Origin: Gammaproteobacteria bacterium
GTDB lineage: Bacteria > Pseudomonadota > Gammaproteobacteria > Poriferisulfidales > Poriferisulfidaceae
DNA length: 6,817 nt
Assembly (NCBI GenBank): GCA_007571105.1
Contig: RKRZ01000150.1
Coordinates: forward strand, 1 to 6,817
Direction of reading: 5' to 3'
A program made the position numbers and the translations under genes. Positions 5,479 to 6,817 of this stretch are shown in pieces (the stretch's first letter is position 1; every line of letters starts with the position of its first letter). The notes under the pieces are model-generated. The model was not told where the DNA came from and searched no databases. It worked only from the letters and a program-made list of their open reading frames with translations.

Positions 5479-6268
5479 GTGCTCGTGCCTCCTCCCATGT
5501 TTTTGGAATCCAAAGATGCCATTTCTTTACGAGCCTACGGCAAGGTATGGCGGGGTCCAGTTTGGCATTGCCAGCAGTGAGTTGAGAGCGGCAACTCTCT
5601 AGGACATTTTCGCTCACGTTCAAGCGTGATAGAAGGAAGCCTAATCGCTTGAAAACTGCGCCATTGCCAAGTCTTGCGGCATAGTCAAGGACCTGGGGCA
5701 AATCGGCTTGTTCTGATTCCAGGTAATTTTCGAGGCAAGAATTTGAGTGTCGGATGCCTCCGCCAACAGCAGGGTCGTCCAACAGGTCTACAAGCGTTCG
5801 GTGAATATCTGATATTTGGACCTTATTTTTCCCACGCCAAACAGGACGGGTGCCAAAGATTTTTTCAGGCTTGCTTCGTTTCAAAATGAAAGGAATACCT
5901 TGAATTGTCTGTTCACGCGGCCTTATGGGTTGTACTGTATAGACCAGTATGCTGCGGAACATTTGCTCGGTCAGATCCCAATACTCTGCCGCTGACCATC
6001 CTCCGATATATGCTGGATCAAAAAGTTCGGGGACAAGAATCCAAGGATCAGAAAGAACCTGTTCCTGAGACACTGCATCAAGTGGCACAGGAGCGTAGAG
6101 ACCACGCCGCAGGCGCCTGAGCCAACCTTGACGATCCCAACGCCACAGAATCTTGGCCGCTTTCCCCTGCGAGACACCAAGAGCACCCGCAGCACTTGCA
6201 ACAGTTATCAATTCTCCGGATTGACGCAGTACGCCAGCAAGTCTTTCCCTTCCCGTAATTCGGTTCAT
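5471..6268 (-). CDS. abiEi: AbiEi-family antitoxin/autorepressor, 265 aa
   Basis: The N-terminus (about residues 6-60) is a winged helix-turn-helix: ERLAGVLRQSG, then a recognition-helix region ASAAGALGVSQGKAAKIL (25-42), and a basic wing WLRRLRRGLYAP (49-60) of the kind seen at the start of AbiEi proteins. The C-terminal domain has family-typical stretches, including DPAYIGGWSAAEYWDL (84-99) and SDIHRTLVDLLDDP (153-166). AbiEi proteins repress their own operon by binding repeats in the promoter and oppose the toxin without forming a stable complex (type IV). The gene lies directly upstream of the toxin with an 8-base overlap, the normal order. The ATG at 6268 is the only start possible because an in-frame stop lies at 6296-6298. 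No clear ribosome binding site is visible. The gene is intact, so the antitoxin should still be made although its toxin partner is truncated. Confidence 0.88.
   Translation of the reverse strand: MNRITGRERLAGVLRQSGELITVASAAGALGVSQGKAAKILWRWDRQGWLRRLRRGLYAPVPLDAVSQEQVLSDPWILVPELFDPAYIGGWSAAEYWDLTEQMFRSILVYTVQPIRPREQTIQGIPFILKRSKPEKIFGTRPVWRGKNKVQISDIHRTLVDLLDDPAVGGGIRHSNSCLENYLESEQADLPQVLDYAARLGNGAVFKRLGFLLSRLNVSENVLESCRSQLTAGNAKLDPAIPCRRLVKKWHLWIPKTWEEARAHD
5488..5496 (-). promoter_or_regulatory. Strong ribosome binding site of abiEii
   Basis: GGGAGGAGG on the minus strand, 9 bases before the ATG, lies within the coding sequence of the antitoxin. It fixes the toxin start and suggests that the toxin can be translated efficiently on its own as well as by coupling. 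Confidence 0.75.
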
Positions 6269-6437
6269 GGAAAACTCAGACGGTGAAAAAGCAATTCATA
6301 AGTGATCAATCCTCTTTTGCCGAGAATTCAGCACACAGCAGTGCACTTTTGAATATTCACGGTTTTCAGGAATTGGACTTTGTGAAAGTAGGCATATTAT
6401 AATGCTAAATATTCCTATTTATCATGAATAACTAACT
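6269..6437 (-). promoter_or_regulatory. AT-rich upstream region of abiE with candidate -10 box and operator-like palindromes
   Basis: A TATAAT on the minus strand (6401-6396) is part of the palindrome ATTATAAT (6396-6403), but no good -35 box stands at the right distance. Other small symmetric elements are GAATATTC (6351-6358) and GCAC-6-GTGC (6331-6344). AbiEi proteins bind inverted repeats upstream of their gene, so these are candidates. None is long enough to be convincing. If this -10 is used, the leader is about 120 bases. Confidence 0.3.
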
Positions 6438-6743
6438 TTATATTATACCTCGTGCTTGCGTTTTCTGCATATGGATACTGAATCCAAAACAGTAACTCAG
6501 AAAGGAACCCAAGTACTGATCTTCACTTTGAGCCAAAAATCTACTTTCTAACAGGCGAACGGCCATAAAACACAGAAACGCGCCCATATCATCACCATAA
6601 CTATTTCGACTACCCTCAATAACATTCATCACTTTCGGAAAGTCATCTGTTATCTGATCCACCCAATCTTGGTGAACATCGCTCTTCCAAGACCATCGGT
6701 CCTGAAATGACGCGCCGTCAAGCACCCCTCCTTGACAATCCAT
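6438..6743 (-). CDS. Hypothetical protein, 101 aa
   Basis: I do not recognise this protein. The N-terminal half is polar and rich in Trp and Asp (residues 13-45, with DRWSWKSDVHQDW and DQITDDFPK). The C-terminal half is more hydrophobic (GAFLCFMAVRLLESRF, 54-69, and LGSFLSYCFGFSI, 78-90), like an amphipathic helical protein rather than a clear membrane span. An in-frame TAA at 6756-6758 leaves the ATG at 6743 as the only ATG start in this frame. No ribosome binding site stands out. It points toward abiE, 169 bases upstream of it and in the same direction, so a shared transcript is possible. The composition looks protein-like, but there is no motif to confirm the gene. Confidence 0.45.
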   Translation of the reverse strand: MDCQGGVLDGASFQDRWSWKSDVHQDWVDQITDDFPKVMNVIEGSRNSYGDDMGAFLCFMAVRLLESRFLAQSEDQYLGSFLSYCFGFSIHMQKTQARGII

Positions 6744-6817
6744 TCCATTGTGTGGTTAATACGCGCACATTGGCGAAAGCCTTGTGGAAACTAAAACTAC
6801 ATTGAGTGAAAAATGAA

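Noticed and set aside
6373..6403. Rightward promoter TTGGAC...TATAAT
   Set aside because: The spacer is 19 bases and no rightward gene follows. The TATAAT belongs to an AT palindrome also readable on the minus strand, where abiE lies.

Overview
The window looks like an accessory stretch of a proteobacterial chromosome, probably beta- or gammaproteobacterial. That guess rests on protein family resemblance only, because no rRNA, tRNA or other phylogenetic marker is present. The left 1.5 kb is GC-rich, and base composition becomes visibly more AT-rich to the right. This fits a host segment on the left and acquired defence or mobile DNA on the right.

Left (1-1465, + strand): three tightly overlapping genes. 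They are the end of a TauD/TfdA-type Fe(II)/2-oxoglutarate dioxygenase (cut by the window edge), a 64-aa protein of unknown function, and a 229-aa protein that resembles the Cas6/Cmx6 RAMP ribonuclease family. No CRISPR array or other cas gene is visible, so the Cas6-like gene seems to work outside a CRISPR locus, or apart from one.

Middle and right (1645-6268, - strand): an abiE-type (type IV) toxin-antitoxin operon, AbiEi antitoxin followed by AbiEii nucleotidyltransferase toxin. The toxin gene is split by a complete 2641-bp insertion element (1812-4452). The element has perfect 24-bp terminal inverted repeats, GGGAACTATATACAAGC... to ...GTTGACA. It is flanked by a perfect 8-bp target duplication, TAATGAAA. 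Removing the element and one duplication copy restores one continuous 394-codon frame. Its C-terminal part, spanning the junction, reads as a WYL-like domain.

The element belongs to the IS1595 (ISXO2-like) family. Besides its transposase it carries an apparent restriction-modification operon: a DNA adenine methyltransferase, a PD-(D/E)xK endonuclease, and a 50-aa basic protein starting with an ATGA overlap and a good ribosome binding site. All four genes are co-directional and overlapping, behind a near-consensus promoter just inside the right inverted repeat. In effect a mobile restriction-modification unit has landed in, and truncated, a different defence or addiction system.

Far right (6269-6817): the AT-rich upstream region of abiE and one 101-aa orphan ORF. 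The intergenic stretch 1466-1644 holds a near-consensus rightward promoter and a 12-bp direct repeat of unknown meaning.
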